Of a stretch of 64,000 nucleotides of DNA, positions 24,363 through 32,586 are shown piece after piece. This DNA comes from a virus. The notes under the pieces are model-generated. The model saw only the letters and a program-made list of their open reading frames with translations. It searched no databases and had not been told where the DNA came from. The stretch spans positions 1 to 64,000 of IMG/VR virus record IMGVR_UViG_3300031576_000012; one strand, written 5' to 3'. How positions within the stretch are numbered: the first letter of the stretch is position 1; each line of letters opens with the position of its first letter. A program made the position numbers and the translations under genes.

Positions 24363-24866
24363 TTAATTCCAAGTACGATGTTTCTCAGCAACCCATTCAG
24401 CTCCATCATATTCTTGAATTTCCCATTCTACATCATCTGGGATTTCAACTATCTTATGGGATGAGCATCTTCCACCAGCTTGTTCTCCTAATTCTTGTAT
24501 TGTTTGGATTAAGTGAACGTCGTCCCTTGCAATATCTCTATCATAAAGATCTTTGTCTCTATCTTGTCCAATATGATAATGAACCATTGGACCCCAACTA
24601 TCAGTATCATCTAGTAGCTTTTTCATAAAGGCTTCCGCTGCTTCTTTACCAAACGTATTTTCAATATCTGTAAGAGTCATGCTCGGACCCCAAATAGTAT
24701 CTTTTTCCCCAGTAAAATCTCTATCTGGAAGATCTAATGCGGATCTAACTTGGCTCTCACTAGAATACCAATTAAGATCAATACCTTTAAGTTGAGCAAA
24801 TCTTACATATCCCTTGTGAGAAAGCCCAAAACCACCATGATTCTCATTAATTACTATCTTTTTCAT
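24363..24866 (-). CDS. Conserved phage protein, unknown
   Basis: 167 residues starting MKKIVINENHGGFGLSHKGY, a start I recall from several uncharacterised phage proteins. The C-terminal part contains VEIPDDVEWEIQEYDGAEWV. ATG follows GAGG by five bases. Function unknown. Confidence 0.75.
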   Translation of the reverse strand: MKKIVINENHGGFGLSHKGYVRFAQLKGIDLNWYSSESQVRSALDLPDRDFTGEKDTIWGPSMTLTDIENTFGKEAAEAFMKKLLDDTDSWGPMVHYHIGQDRDKDLYDRDIARDDVHLIQTIQELGEQAGGRCSSHKIVEIPDDVEWEIQEYDGAEWVAEKHRTWN

Positions 24867-24868
24867 AT

Positions 24869-25399
24869 TTACCTCAAATTGTAAAAGTAAAGTAAAGCCG
24901 CCCAACCAGAGGGTAGGCTTTGTGGGTCTGTTTCTAATTCCTTGCCATATTTCACTGCCATTTCAAGCATAAACTTAGCATGAAAGAAAGCTTGTAGCAT
25001 TGGAAGGGTGTGTGTATCCCAATCAGAATTATGATTTAGGTTAAAAGTTTTACCTGTGCCTTTTGCATAGATATCTTCATAGCTGAAATCAAACTCTGTT
25101 GGACGCCTAAAATATGGCTCTTTCCCTTTTTCCTTTAGTTCTTCTTTCCGTTTATCCCATTGTTCCTGTTCTTCTTTGATCCATGTAAGATCTGGAGCTA
25201 AACTCTTTAGGAGCTTAGTAATCTCTTCTGTATAGCCTTGGATATAATAAACCTTAAATGAATGATGATAGTAACGGTAGATCAAATCTTCATAAGTCCA
25301 ATGACTATTTACTTTAGTAAGCAACTCTTCAAGCTCAGGTAATCTAGACTTGATATTTTTAAGTAGCTCTCCATGCTTTGCGTATCTGTCAGTGCTCAT
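24869..25399 (-). CDS. Hypothetical protein
   Basis: 176 residues, mainly helical and aromatic-rich (WTYEDLIYRYYHHSFKVYYI). Reminiscent of uncharacterised phage proteins. Four-base overlap with the upstream gene. Confidence 0.75.
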   Translation of the reverse strand: MSTDRYAKHGELLKNIKSRLPELEELLTKVNSHWTYEDLIYRYYHHSFKVYYIQGYTEEITKLLKSLAPDLTWIKEEQEQWDKRKEELKEKGKEPYFRRPTEFDFSYEDIYAKGTGKTFNLNHNSDWDTHTLPMLQAFFHAKFMLEMAVKYGKELETDPQSLPSGWAALLYFYNLR

Positions 25400-25680
25400 A
25401 AATTATAACTCCGTCCATTTCCTTTTGTCATAGGGACTTCACAATCTTGTTTTGCAATCGCTATGAACATACTTCTAATATATATGATATAATACTTTTC
25501 GTCAAGTTGAATCGGATCATAAAGAGTAGTACTAAAGGGCTGTATAACAGTGCCTTTAGGAATGTAACTAGGTCTTATCGAATTAAACTTAGCCCCTGCT
25601 CTCACAAGCTTATACTCATCCCCTTGTGGGTTCTTCGATATGATGTCTACTTTTATTACAATCTCCATTATGTTTACCAT
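25396..25680 (-). CDS. Hypothetical protein
   Basis: 94 residues, beta-rich. Not recognised. GGGG lies six bases before this ATG, but a start at 25668 would lessen the overlap with the zinc-motif gene upstream. Confidence 0.65.
   Translation of the reverse strand: MVNIMEIVIKVDIISKNPQGDEYKLVRAGAKFNSIRPSYIPKGTVIQPFSTTLYDPIQLDEKYYIIYIRSMFIAIAKQDCEVPMTKGNGRSYNL
25477..25505 (-). promoter_or_regulatory. Possible internal promoter
   Basis: TTGACG, 17 bases, TATATT on the minus strand, within coding sequence. AT-rich coding could give this by chance. Confidence 0.3.
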
Positions 25681-25753
25681 TCAGTGCCCCACAAGTAGGA
25701 CAAAGCCCCATTGTTAAAGCCATTTGGTATAGCTCTTCTTTAATTTTTATCAT
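25616..25753 (-). CDS. Small zinc-motif protein
   Basis: 45 residues read directly: MIKIKEELYQMALTMGLCPT then CG and a later C-x-H pattern (CPTCG...DC). Overlaps the next gene by 65 bases in another frame, which lowers confidence, but it fills an otherwise empty gap. Confidence 0.5.
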   Translation of the reverse strand: MIKIKEELYQMALTMGLCPTCGALNGKHNGDCNKSRHHIEEPTRG

Positions 25754-25760
25754 ATCAAAT

Positions 25761-25961
25761 TTATCTTGTAGAGTCATCACACCAATCACCATCTATATCA
25801 AAATTAGTAAATATATCTGAAATACTATGATATGACGTTTCATAGGCTGTATTTAATTTAAAAAAAGGAACAAAAGAATCTTCATACCTAAATACTCCGG
25901 CACACCAATAAGGGCCATTTCTTAAGAATTTATGATACAGAATCTTTCCTTTTCCTAGCAT
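25761..25961 (-). CDS. Hypothetical protein
   Basis: 66 residues, aromatic-rich with a polar acidic C-terminus. Not recognised. Confidence 0.65.
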   Translation of the reverse strand: MLGKGKILYHKFLRNGPYWCAGVFRYEDSFVPFFKLNTAYETSYHSISDIFTNFDIDGDWCDDSTR

Positions 25962-25965
25962 GCCT

Positions 25966-26571
25966 CTATTTTATGCCTAGCACTTCTAGTTTGTCAAGAA
26001 TAACCAAACCTGCGATATTAAAATCTTGCCCTACTTTTGCTAATAGTTTCGCGGTGTTATAGGCATCAGCTAAAGCCCTATGTTGTTTACCATATAGGGG
26101 ATCAAACTCAAGCCCCCAAGCCAGTAACATACCCCCTAGCCCGTTAGAAGGTTTCTTCCCTGTAAGAGCATTAATAAAGGTCATAGCACTTTTGGCTTCG
26201 AAGAACTTACGTCTAAAGTTGTATTGAACTAGGTTAACATCCAAGTATTTTTGAAGGTAAGGGATATCTGCTCCCCACGCACCTAATACGATATTCTTTG
26301 TTTTCTTGGTAGCCCACAATTCAAAGTCATACATGACCTCAATTAAACATCTTCCCTTGCTATCCATTTCTTCTTGAGTAATCCCTGTAAGCTCAATGAT
26401 CTCTTGTTGAAGAGGCTTAGATACAGTAATTAGGGCAGTGAAGGGAACTGGGTCAATTGTTCCATCTCGGTTAAACCTAACTGCTCCTAGTTCAATAATC
26501 TCTTCTTTTGTAGGATCATTGGGGTAGTTAATCTCAAGATCAAGGACAATAACGTCATAAGGTAATTTCAT
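25966..26571 (-). CDS. DEDDh-type 3'-5' exonuclease
   Basis: 201 residues. IVLDLEINYP supplies the first D-x-E pair (D11, E13), LGAWGADIPYL a second acidic position, and HRALADAYNTAKLL the final HxAxxD. Closest in style to Eri-1/RNase T-like or DnaQ exonucleases; RNA or DNA substrate cannot be told. Overlaps the Pth2 gene by four bases. Confidence 0.82.
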   Translation of the reverse strand: MKLPYDVIVLDLEINYPNDPTKEEIIELGAVRFNRDGTIDPVPFTALITVSKPLQQEIIELTGITQEEMDSKGRCLIEVMYDFELWATKKTKNIVLGAWGADIPYLQKYLDVNLVQYNFRRKFFEAKSAMTFINALTGKKPSNGLGGMLLAWGLEFDPLYGKQHRALADAYNTAKLLAKVGQDFNIAGLVILDKLEVLGIK

Positions 26572-26918
26572 AATAGTGTCAACTTTCCTGTAATCTTATC
26601 TACATCTTCTGCTTTAGCCGGTCCAATGGCAAGAGCTGTGATTGTTGGCTCTTTAAATTCTGTTCTGCCTGCATCCATAACAACGTAATAGGGTACATCA
26701 GCAATGATAGCACTTTGAGCTAATACTAACAACTCCTGCTCGCTCTCTACCCCAACACAAATCTTTGTAGATCCTTCTTTTTTCCACTCACTAACAACTC
26801 GTCTATTCATAAGGGACATATTCTTAATAGCCCCGATAGATGCATGAGCACCTTGGACTACCATCTTACCCTTACGCATATTCAAGTCTTTACGCATTAT
26901 AATGACTTGTTTGATCAT
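26568..26918 (-). CDS. Pth2-type peptidyl-tRNA hydrolase
   Basis: 116 residues, the length of a Pth2 domain. KQVIIMRKDLNMRKGKMVVQ, GAHASIGA, and the late FKEPTITALAIGP match the family, whose members release peptides from stalled peptidyl-tRNA. Pth2 is best known from archaea and eukaryotes and appears in some phages. With peptide deformylase and tRNA genes nearby it hints at phage control of translation. Confidence 0.88.
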   Translation of the reverse strand: MIKQVIIMRKDLNMRKGKMVVQGAHASIGAIKNMSLMNRRVVSEWKKEGSTKICVGVESEQELLVLAQSAIIADVPYYVVMDAGRTEFKEPTITALAIGPAKAEDVDKITGKLTLL

Positions 26919-27189
26919 TATCCATGCCTACAATCTGTAAAAGATAAGTACTGTTTAAAGTTTCAATCACCATGCTAAGACCATCATCTGTTTCTGTAAC
27001 TTTTTGAACAATAGAAGTTGTTAGTCTTCTGTAGTCCATATCTTTGTTTATAGGAGCACCATAAATACTGAAAGATTCTCCTACTGTTGGAAGTTTCTCA
27101 AAATCTCCATCTACAAATTTAGATCGTACTGGATTTTCACTAACATCATCATTTTTTGTTTCTAGTTTTGTAAGTTTTCCTGAATACAT
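26890..27189 (-). CDS. Hypothetical protein
   Basis: 99 residues, beta-rich (MDYRRLTTSIVQKVTETDDG). Not recognised. AGGAG precedes the ATG. Overlaps the Pth2 gene by 29 bases. Confidence 0.7.
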   Translation of the reverse strand: MYSGKLTKLETKNDDVSENPVRSKFVDGDFEKLPTVGESFSIYGAPINKDMDYRRLTTSIVQKVTETDDGLSMVIETLNSTYLLQIVGMDNDQTSHYNA

Positions 27190-27218
27190 ATTTTCTCCTT
27201 TTCTCCTACAATTAGGAG

Positions 27219-27250
27219 GGGGGACAGGTACTTTAATTTCCCTATCCCCC
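27219..27250 (-). terminator. Strong hairpin after collagen-like gene
   Basis: A 10-bp stem GGGGGATAGG/CCTGTCCCCC with a 12-base loop just past the collagen-like gene stop. No U-run follows on the minus strand, so it may act as an mRNA stabiliser or a weak terminator. Confidence 0.5.
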
Positions 27251-27261
27251 TTGTTGTATGG

Positions 27262-28002
27262 CTAGAACGTGATTAAATATAACTTCGTACTTGACTCAAT
27301 TACAATCATAAGGTCACTTCTAAAGAAGACCTCATCTGCATTAGGAGTCAACGATACGATTTTTTGGTTGGAGGTACAGCTAGATGTTGGATACAAATCT
27401 ACTGCACTGGAACCACTAGACTTAGCATATAAGCCTGGTACAACCAAACTACAGCTAGTTCCTACAGTTACAGGAGTTAGGCTTGAACCATTTTCCCCAT
27501 CATTCCCGTCTTCACCATCAGCTCCAGCGGGGCCTTGTGGACCAGCAGGCCCTTGAGGACCAATTGGACCTTCAGGACCAGTTTCTCCAATAGCACCATC
27601 AGATCCATTTGCACCGTCTTCTCCGTCTGCTCCATCACTTCCATTTTCACCAGCTGGACCTACAGGGCCTTGTGGACCTTCGGGACCAGGAGCACCATCA
27701 CAAACAACTGCAACTGAACTCTCGATAATTTCATTAAGATCCAAATTACCGCTTCTATTAAGATCCAAACCTGAAGCAAATAGGAATCCAGAACCCGATT
27801 GACAAACATTCTCTTCAGAATTCAATCGTGTGAAGGTGATAAGACTATTAAATCCGTCTTGACCATCTGCACCATTAGCACCATTTGCTCCGTCTGCACC
27901 ATTTACCCCATCTAGGCCAGTAAGTTTTACTTGCTCTAGGTCTCCGCAGCTACAGAGTACCAGGGTTAAAGCTGCTAGAATTACTTTCTTAAACATTTTC
28001 AT
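27262..28002 (-). CDS. Collagen-like lipoprotein
   Basis: 246 residues. A signal peptide with lipobox LCSC ends near residue 19. A first Gly-x-y block ([16 protein letters not shown]) is followed by a beta region with [17 protein letters not shown], an EF-hand-like loop, then a long second Gly-x-y block of about 75 residues with [13 protein letters not shown]. The C-terminal 65 residues are a small beta domain. Likely exposed on the host outer membrane. Such modules are frequent in Bdellovibrionota and related bacteria, so it was probably taken from a host. Role could be surface change or blocking of superinfection; inferred only. Confidence 0.85.
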   Translation of the reverse strand: MKMFKKVILAALTLVLCSCGDLEQVKLTGLDGVNGADGANGANGADGQDGFNSLITFTRLNSEENVCQSGSGFLFASGLDLNRSGNLDLNEIIESSVAVVCDGAPGPEGPQGPVGPAGENGSDGADGEDGANGSDGAIGETGPEGPIGPQGPAGPQGPAGADGEDGNDGENGSSLTPVTVGTSCSLVVPGLYAKSSGSSAVDLYPTSSCTSNQKIVSLTPNADEVFFRSDLMIVIESSTKLYLITF

Positions 28003-28013
28003 TTCTCCTTAAA

Positions 28014-28691
28014 TTAAAAGTCCAAACCAATACCAATGAAGCCTGACTTATTAGTAAAGCCTGCACCCGTTACTGACAATCTGTTATTAAACAGAGGTGT
28101 CAAGAATGAGTAGCTAAGTCCAGCTTCAAGATCGAAGTCTTCCTTAACTACAAAGGTATTAGGGGCTACTAATTTAGCCTTATTCACACCTGATGGAGCA
28201 AGTCCACCAAGTACTGCTACTCTATGTCTACGCACCAATTCTTTAACAACTGGTACTGTTTCTGTCCTTGTTTGAATCAACGGACGTACTAAGATTACAT
28301 CTACTCGCCTGTTGGCTTGCAAATGCTCAGGTAGGTTATCATTTGGAGCAAGAGGTTTCTCTTCTCCTTGGGATACTTCTACCACAATTTGATCTTCTGG
28401 AGCACCAGCTGATACAAGGGCTGCTTTAACTGCATTTGCTCTACGTTCTGCGAGAGCTAGGTTATAAAGTCGGCCTGCACGTTTATCAGCATTTCCAATA
28501 ACAGCTACGATTAGCTTGTTTGCTTTAATACTCTCTGCTGCTAGTTGAAGTTTTTCAACTTCGTTTTCTCTAATAGCAGATTTGTCTGTATCAAAGTGTA
28601 CAGACGTAATTAGTTTATTACTCTTCGCCTCTTCAGCAAAGCATACGCTGCTAACTAACAAAGCAGCAATAACTACTAAGTGTTTAAACAT
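28014..28691 (-). CDS. OmpA-like periplasmic protein
   Basis: 225 residues. Sec signal peptide cleaved after CFA (about residue 19). VHFDTDKSAIRENEVEKL, NLALAERRANAVKAAL and LQANRRVDVIL are the OmpA C-terminal peptidoglycan-binding pattern. After residue 140 comes a unique basic and then beta-rich tail ending in F, like a partial outer-membrane strand region. Paired with the collagen-like lipoprotein, it forms an envelope module that is unusual for a phage. Confidence 0.87.
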   Translation of the reverse strand: MFKHLVVIAALLVSSVCFAEEAKSNKLITSVHFDTDKSAIRENEVEKLQLAAESIKANKLIVAVIGNADKRAGRLYNLALAERRANAVKAALVSAGAPEDQIVVEVSQGEEKPLAPNDNLPEHLQANRRVDVILVRPLIQTRTETVPVVKELVRRHRVAVLGGLAPSGVNKAKLVAPNTFVVKEDFDLEAGLSYSFLTPLFNNRLSVTGAGFTNKSGFIGIGLDF

Positions 28692-28706
28692 TACATTTTC
28701 TCCTTG

Positions 28707-29054
28707 TTATACTTCATAGTTTACTTTACCTAGATTAACTAATTGATCATCGAAGGCTAGGTCTACCAGCTCTGATCCTTTTTCTACTACCCTGACTAAG
28801 CCTTCAAAGCCTAGTTTTCTTGAGAACCGTTCAGCGTAACTTACGCCTCCACCACTCCATATTACCACATCCATACCATCTTCTACAAATCTTTTTAACA
28901 GCATAACGTTCTTATAGATCGGTCTTTCTTCATGGTCTATAAGAGTTGAGTCTACATCAAAAGCTATAGTAAGTCTAGTCCTATGACCTCTGTTACTATC
29001 TGTTGTACCTATAAGCTCTAATAAAGAGCTGTATGGCTTTTTAATGGAACTCAC
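28707..29054 (-). CDS. HAD-family phosphatase-like protein
   Basis: 115 residues. FDVDSTLID holds the nucleophile D33 and D35, VVIWSGGG supplies motif II, and LAFDDQ motif IV. The cap is minimal. Could be a 5'-nucleotidase or a polynucleotide 3'-phosphatase; next to an RNA ligase the latter is attractive but not shown. Confidence 0.75.
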   Translation of the reverse strand: MSSIKKPYSSLLELIGTTDSNRGHRTRLTIAFDVDSTLIDHEERPIYKNVMLLKRFVEDGMDVVIWSGGGVSYAERFSRKLGFEGLVRVVEKGSELVDLAFDDQLVNLGKVNYEV

Positions 29055-30141
29055 TCTGATCTCCTAGTAAGTAAGCGTCTGATACTAATTTTAACACTTT
29101 CCTACCCATGTATGTCAAGCTTTCTTTTATAGGTTTAACAACTATTCCTTCTCTAATCTTTTGAATTGGGGCTAGTACTGAATCTCCATCTACTAACTTC
29201 TTGATTTCATTCAAATTAAACGGGCCTCTGTAAACTACTGGAACTGTTGGGATTATCCTTTGTAAGCAAGTGGCTTGAAAATCAGGAGCGTCTAAATACT
29301 TACCATCTTTCATGATGTCAAAGGCTACAAATTTCTGTTCTCCAGGGTTACAGCCATAGGTATAGCCCTTTTGAATACCTTCTCCGTAGATCTCCCCGTA
29401 AATAACTTCTCCTTCTTGAAGAATAGTCTGGAGGTTATACTTCTTTACTGTTTCCGCGTACACATTAGAATCATAGTATCCATCATAGAATACTTTGTTT
29501 TGAAGTTGCACATTATGTGAGCCATATACAAACTCAAACTTGGGGGCAAATCCAAAAAACTTCTTAATCTTTTTTATGATAGTATCCGCGTTAAAAGGAA
29601 CATACCCACAACGAAAGTTAGATCCATGAATCTTCTCTGTTACTGCTACTAGTTCCCCTTCTTCAAATAAACTTGGGTAGTTCTTAGCATTTTCAATGTC
29701 AGTGTACTTATGGAAATGGGGGTTTATCTGTTTTTTTCTAACTTGAACTCGTGTGTTACCAAACCCAGAGGGGAGGTTAACAGGAGGTTCATATTTCTTT
29801 ATACCCAAATCTTTTGTTAGGTCATCTCCTAGACTAGCATCTGATACTCCTACAGTCTCAGGATGTACAATCAATCCTTGAGAAATAGCACCCCTAAGCT
29901 TAATCGTTTTTACTCGTGAATGATGCAGCTTTATTTTGGAGTCAGGGCCAAAGATCTTAGCCTCAACTTCTTGAGGAAGAAGAGAATCAATAGGAAAGTA
30001 AACAACTTTGTCGCCTACCTTAAATTGATTAAGTCCAGCTATTACATTCCATCCTAGTACTTTGTAAATGGATAATTTATCAGCATTAGGATGTTTGCTG
30101 GATTCTAAAATTTCAACTATTTCTACCTTTAATGTACTCAT
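29041..30141 (-). CDS. RNA ligase (Rnl5/DraRnl-like)
   Basis: About 366 residues. An N-terminal OB-like domain (about 1-120) precedes the nucleotidyltransferase core: motif I TEKIHGSN with the AMP-linked K170, GEVIYGEIYGEGI as motif III, EGIVVKP as motif IV and KLVSDAYL as motif V. The extra N-terminal domain resembles Deinococcus DraRnl, which seals nicks in RNA-containing duplexes. ATG at 30141 overlaps the upstream stop and follows GGAG. Probably repairs RNA, perhaps tRNA, cut by host defences. Confidence 0.88.
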   Translation of the reverse strand: MSTLKVEIVEILESSKHPNADKLSIYKVLGWNVIAGLNQFKVGDKVVYFPIDSLLPQEVEAKIFGPDSKIKLHHSRVKTIKLRGAISQGLIVHPETVGVSDASLGDDLTKDLGIKKYEPPVNLPSGFGNTRVQVRKKQINPHFHKYTDIENAKNYPSLFEEGELVAVTEKIHGSNFRCGYVPFNADTIIKKIKKFFGFAPKFEFVYGSHNVQLQNKVFYDGYYDSNVYAETVKKYNLQTILQEGEVIYGEIYGEGIQKGYTYGCNPGEQKFVAFDIMKDGKYLDAPDFQATCLQRIIPTVPVVYRGPFNLNEIKKLVDGDSVLAPIQKIREGIVVKPIKESLTYMGRKVLKLVSDAYLLGDQSEFH

Positions 30142-30326
30142 AAACTCCAAAGACTCCCAAAAAAAGTGTCGCTCCAAAGTTTATCTGAATGGATTATGCT
30201 TCCTTCATCAGATAAATGGAAATGAGGGTATTGAATATTTTCAATAGCCGAACCACATATTAAACATTTTCTATCCCCATCTTTAGTAAAGAAGGGTTCT
30301 TTTTCATCTACAATATTAACTGGCAT
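30138..30326 (-). CDS. Small zinc-motif protein
   Basis: 62 residues with CLICG near residue 21 and paired histidines (PHFHLSDEG) later. May bind a metal. Function unknown. Confidence 0.65.
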   Translation of the reverse strand: MPVNIVDEKEPFFTKDGDRKCLICGSAIENIQYPHFHLSDEGSIIHSDKLWSDTFFGSLWSL

Positions 30327-30561
30327 TTTTATCTCCGCTGTTTATAGGTATAATCTCAGCTAACTTTTCCTTTATGGGGGTTAAAGTAATCTTAGTGCCT
30401 TCAGGAAACAGAAAAATCTTGTACTTTCCTGAGTCCTTTTCCTTACCCCACACAAAGGGCCTATCCAAAGTTTGACCAAAGGCAATGGCTTCCTCTTCAG
30501 TATCAAACTCTTTCTTTGCTACCGCCTTATCCATAGGGAACCGTAGTACGTTGTCTTCCAT
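30316..30561 (-). CDS. Hypothetical protein
   Basis: 81 residues, alpha/beta (TEEEAIAFGQTLDRPFVWG). Not recognised. AAGGAAGG precedes the ATG. Confidence 0.7.
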   Translation of the reverse strand: MEDNVLRFPMDKAVAKKEFDTEEEAIAFGQTLDRPFVWGKEKDSGKYKIFLFPEGTKITLTPIKEKLAEIIPINSGDKNAS

Positions 30562-30562
30562 G

Positions 30563-30646
30563 TTAGTCTTTCCTTCCTTTAACTATTGTATCAATAATCG
30601 CATGAATTGTCACGCAAACAATTAAAGTAATTAGAACGGCTGTCAT
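30563..30646 (-). CDS. Tiny membrane protein (27 residues)
   Basis: MTAVLITLIVCVTIHAIIDT then a basic tail: a single hydrophobic helix. ATG overlaps the upstream stop (TGATG), and it ends one base before the next ATG. Too small to name; one of several such mini membrane proteins here. Confidence 0.55.
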   Translation of the reverse strand: MTAVLITLIVCVTIHAIIDTIVKGRKD

Positions 30647-31386
30647 CAATCCCACCATGCAAAGAAATTTTCTTCAATGATATTAAGGGCTTTCTTCCAT
30701 TCCTTTTTACGCTTCTTATCTGCCTTAAGATAGGCTCTACGTTCAGCTTTATGTACTTTTTTATAGTTTTCAGGAGTTTCCTTTTCCCTTTTGTTAAAGG
30801 AGATAGATCCTGTGTGTCGGTTCTTAAACGGGCCTTTATCTTTGTTAGCAAAGCCCCATACGCCTCTTGTAGATGCTTCATACCTAATGCTATCACCATA
30901 TTTTGCTGTTACTTCCTTTTCAAATTCCTCATGATAGTCATCTTCCATTACTCGGTTGATTAAACGAATTACTTCTTTAATCTTCTTAGCTTGTTCTAGG
31001 TCTCCTACATGTCTATCATTATCATTCATTACCTTAGCTAGACGCTCAAGCTTCCACAGGAAGATATACATAGCATATGCAGAGTCAAAGTCGTAAGCTT
31101 CATAGCCTTGTTTGAAATAAGCTAGGCCACTCCCCACTTGCTGTCTAAAGTGACGGAAAGTTACTCTACGCAGAAATCTATCCCACTCGTATTCAAGAGC
31201 TTCTTTAACTGAAAACATTTCAAGATCATCAAAGATATCGAAGTGCTTAAAAAATCTCATATTCGAAAGTTTTCCAGCAATCTTTTGAATTCTGGTTTGC
31301 TTATCTTCTTCCCCGTCCATTTTACCGGCTAACTTGGCTGCTCGTTTACCAGAGCGAGTACCCATATTAATCATTTTACTTAACAT
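30646..31386 (-). CDS. Conserved-type phage protein, unknown
   Basis: 246 residues, highly charged and helical, with YAMYIFLWKLERLAKVMNDN and RHVGDLEQAKKIKEVIRLI, a pattern I recall from uncharacterised phage proteins. The C-terminus is strongly basic. Could bind nucleic acid. Confidence 0.75.
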   Translation of the reverse strand: MLSKMINMGTRSGKRAAKLAGKMDGEEDKQTRIQKIAGKLSNMRFFKHFDIFDDLEMFSVKEALEYEWDRFLRRVTFRHFRQQVGSGLAYFKQGYEAYDFDSAYAMYIFLWKLERLAKVMNDNDRHVGDLEQAKKIKEVIRLINRVMEDDYHEEFEKEVTAKYGDSIRYEASTRGVWGFANKDKGPFKNRHTGSISFNKREKETPENYKKVHKAERRAYLKADKKRKKEWKKALNIIEENFFAWWD

Positions 31387-31906
31387 TGTTTCTCCTTAAA
31401 ACTTTTATTTTTTTAATAATTAATCCTAATTGTAACATTTCTTTATAGTTAAATTTAGTACTTCTAGTATAATTACATAGGCCACAACAAGAAGTAACAT
31501 TATTTAGTAAATACCCTTTATTATTATTTATTCTGTCTAACCCTATTCCTGTTTTATCTAACTCACTAAAACAATAAGTACATTTTTTAGAGATTAATGC
31601 TTTGTATTTATTATAAGTAATATCCCATTTAAGTCCTCGCCTCTTTGCATTATCTCTAGAATGCCAAAATCTTCTTTTTGGAGTTTTTCTTATTTCTTTT
31701 GATCTTTCTCTCCATCTTGCTTTCATTTTCTCTGGATTCTCTAAACAATTCTTTTTATAAGATCTAGACGTTTGCTCGAGTTTACACTTTTTACAATAAT
31801 AATCACAACCGTCTGATTGACTCTTGTTTTTATAAAAGCTATCAATATTCTTTTTTTCTTTGCAATAAGAACAAATCTTATGTTTTCCAAATTTTATAAG
31901 CAACAT
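31376..31906 (-). CDS. HNH endonuclease
   Basis: 176 residues: N-terminal CSYCKEK and CKKC zinc pairs, then CTYCFSE, GIGLDRINNNKGY and CGLCN, an HNH core like the one at 105-647. It starts inside the last 29 bases of the deformylase gene and ends 11 bases into the following gene, the usual fit of an inserted homing gene. Confidence 0.85.
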   Translation of the reverse strand: MLLIKFGKHKICSYCKEKKNIDSFYKNKSQSDGCDYYCKKCKLEQTSRSYKKNCLENPEKMKARWRERSKEIRKTPKRRFWHSRDNAKRRGLKWDITYNKYKALISKKCTYCFSELDKTGIGLDRINNNKGYLLNNVTSCCGLCNYTRSTKFNYKEMLQLGLIIKKIKVLRRNNVK

Positions 31907-32333
31907 CTATAAAAAGCTCTCCATTTAAATGCCCAATCTCATGTTGTACAATCTTTGCTTCATCCTCTAAAGCAATAGCACGTTTTTCTTCCCCTTCTAT
32001 GTTGTGATACTTGATCTGAATTTCTAAGTTGCGTTTAACAACCCCTGATCTTCCAGGTACAGATAAGCATCCTTCTAAACTATCTCCTTCTTCCCCTCTC
32101 ATATCTTCAATAGTGGGGTTAATCATTACATATAATGATTTTTTGGGAGCCTGTACAATAATAACCCTTTTTGTAACTCCTATTTGAGGAGCAGCTATAC
32201 CAACTCCTCCTAAAGCTTTCATGGTATCCATAAGGTCTCTTACAAGCTTCTTCAAAGTGTCATCAAATTTGGTAACACTTGTAGACTTGGCTTTTAAAGC
32301 CTTATTGGGTGTTTTTAGAACACTACGTACCAT
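31878..32333 (-). CDS. def: Peptide deformylase
   Basis: 151 residues with motif 1 GVGIAAPQIG (43-52), motif 2 EGCLSVPG (87-94) and motif 3 HEIGHLNG (131-138). Removes the N-formyl group from new proteins; the metal ligands Cys89, His131 and His135 are present. Motif 3 has Gly where the usual sequence has Asp (HEIDH). The C-terminus ends shortly after the catalytic helix, as in other phage enzymes. Confidence 0.93.
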   Translation of the reverse strand: MVRSVLKTPNKALKAKSTSVTKFDDTLKKLVRDLMDTMKALGGVGIAAPQIGVTKRVIIVQAPKKSLYVMINPTIEDMRGEEGDSLEGCLSVPGRSGVVKRNLEIQIKYHNIEGEEKRAIALEDEAKIVQHEIGHLNGELFIDVAYKIWKT

Positions 32334-32586
32334 AATGTTTTGTTACTCCCTCTCTCAATTCTTCTTGGTCTTGCGGGAATAATTCTACATTAGTTAGACC
32401 TAAACTGTCAATAAATTGTTTTGCTACCCTTTGGTCACACTTTTTGTCTACAGGGCTAGACGAACTATAATCAAAATTCTTATCGTTACGTTCAAAGGTA
32501 TATACTTTAAGATCAATTCCATTGTCTTCCTCAAGTATGTACCCATTTTTCGTTACAGTAACTTTAACTGATTGCGGCCTCATCAT
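32323..32586 (-). CDS. Hypothetical protein
   Basis: 87 residues, beta-rich start and helical end. Not recognised. Overlaps deformylase by 11 bases. Confidence 0.7.
   Translation of the reverse strand: MMRPQSVKVTVTKNGYILEEDNGIDLKVYTFERNDKNFDYSSSSPVDKKCDQRVAKQFIDSLGLTNVELFPQDQEELREGVTKHYGT

Noticed and set aside
30591-30899. 102-codon minus frame over the gene at 30646-31386
   Set aside because: Overlaps a longer gene with better coding features; its gap part is better explained by the 27-residue membrane gene.
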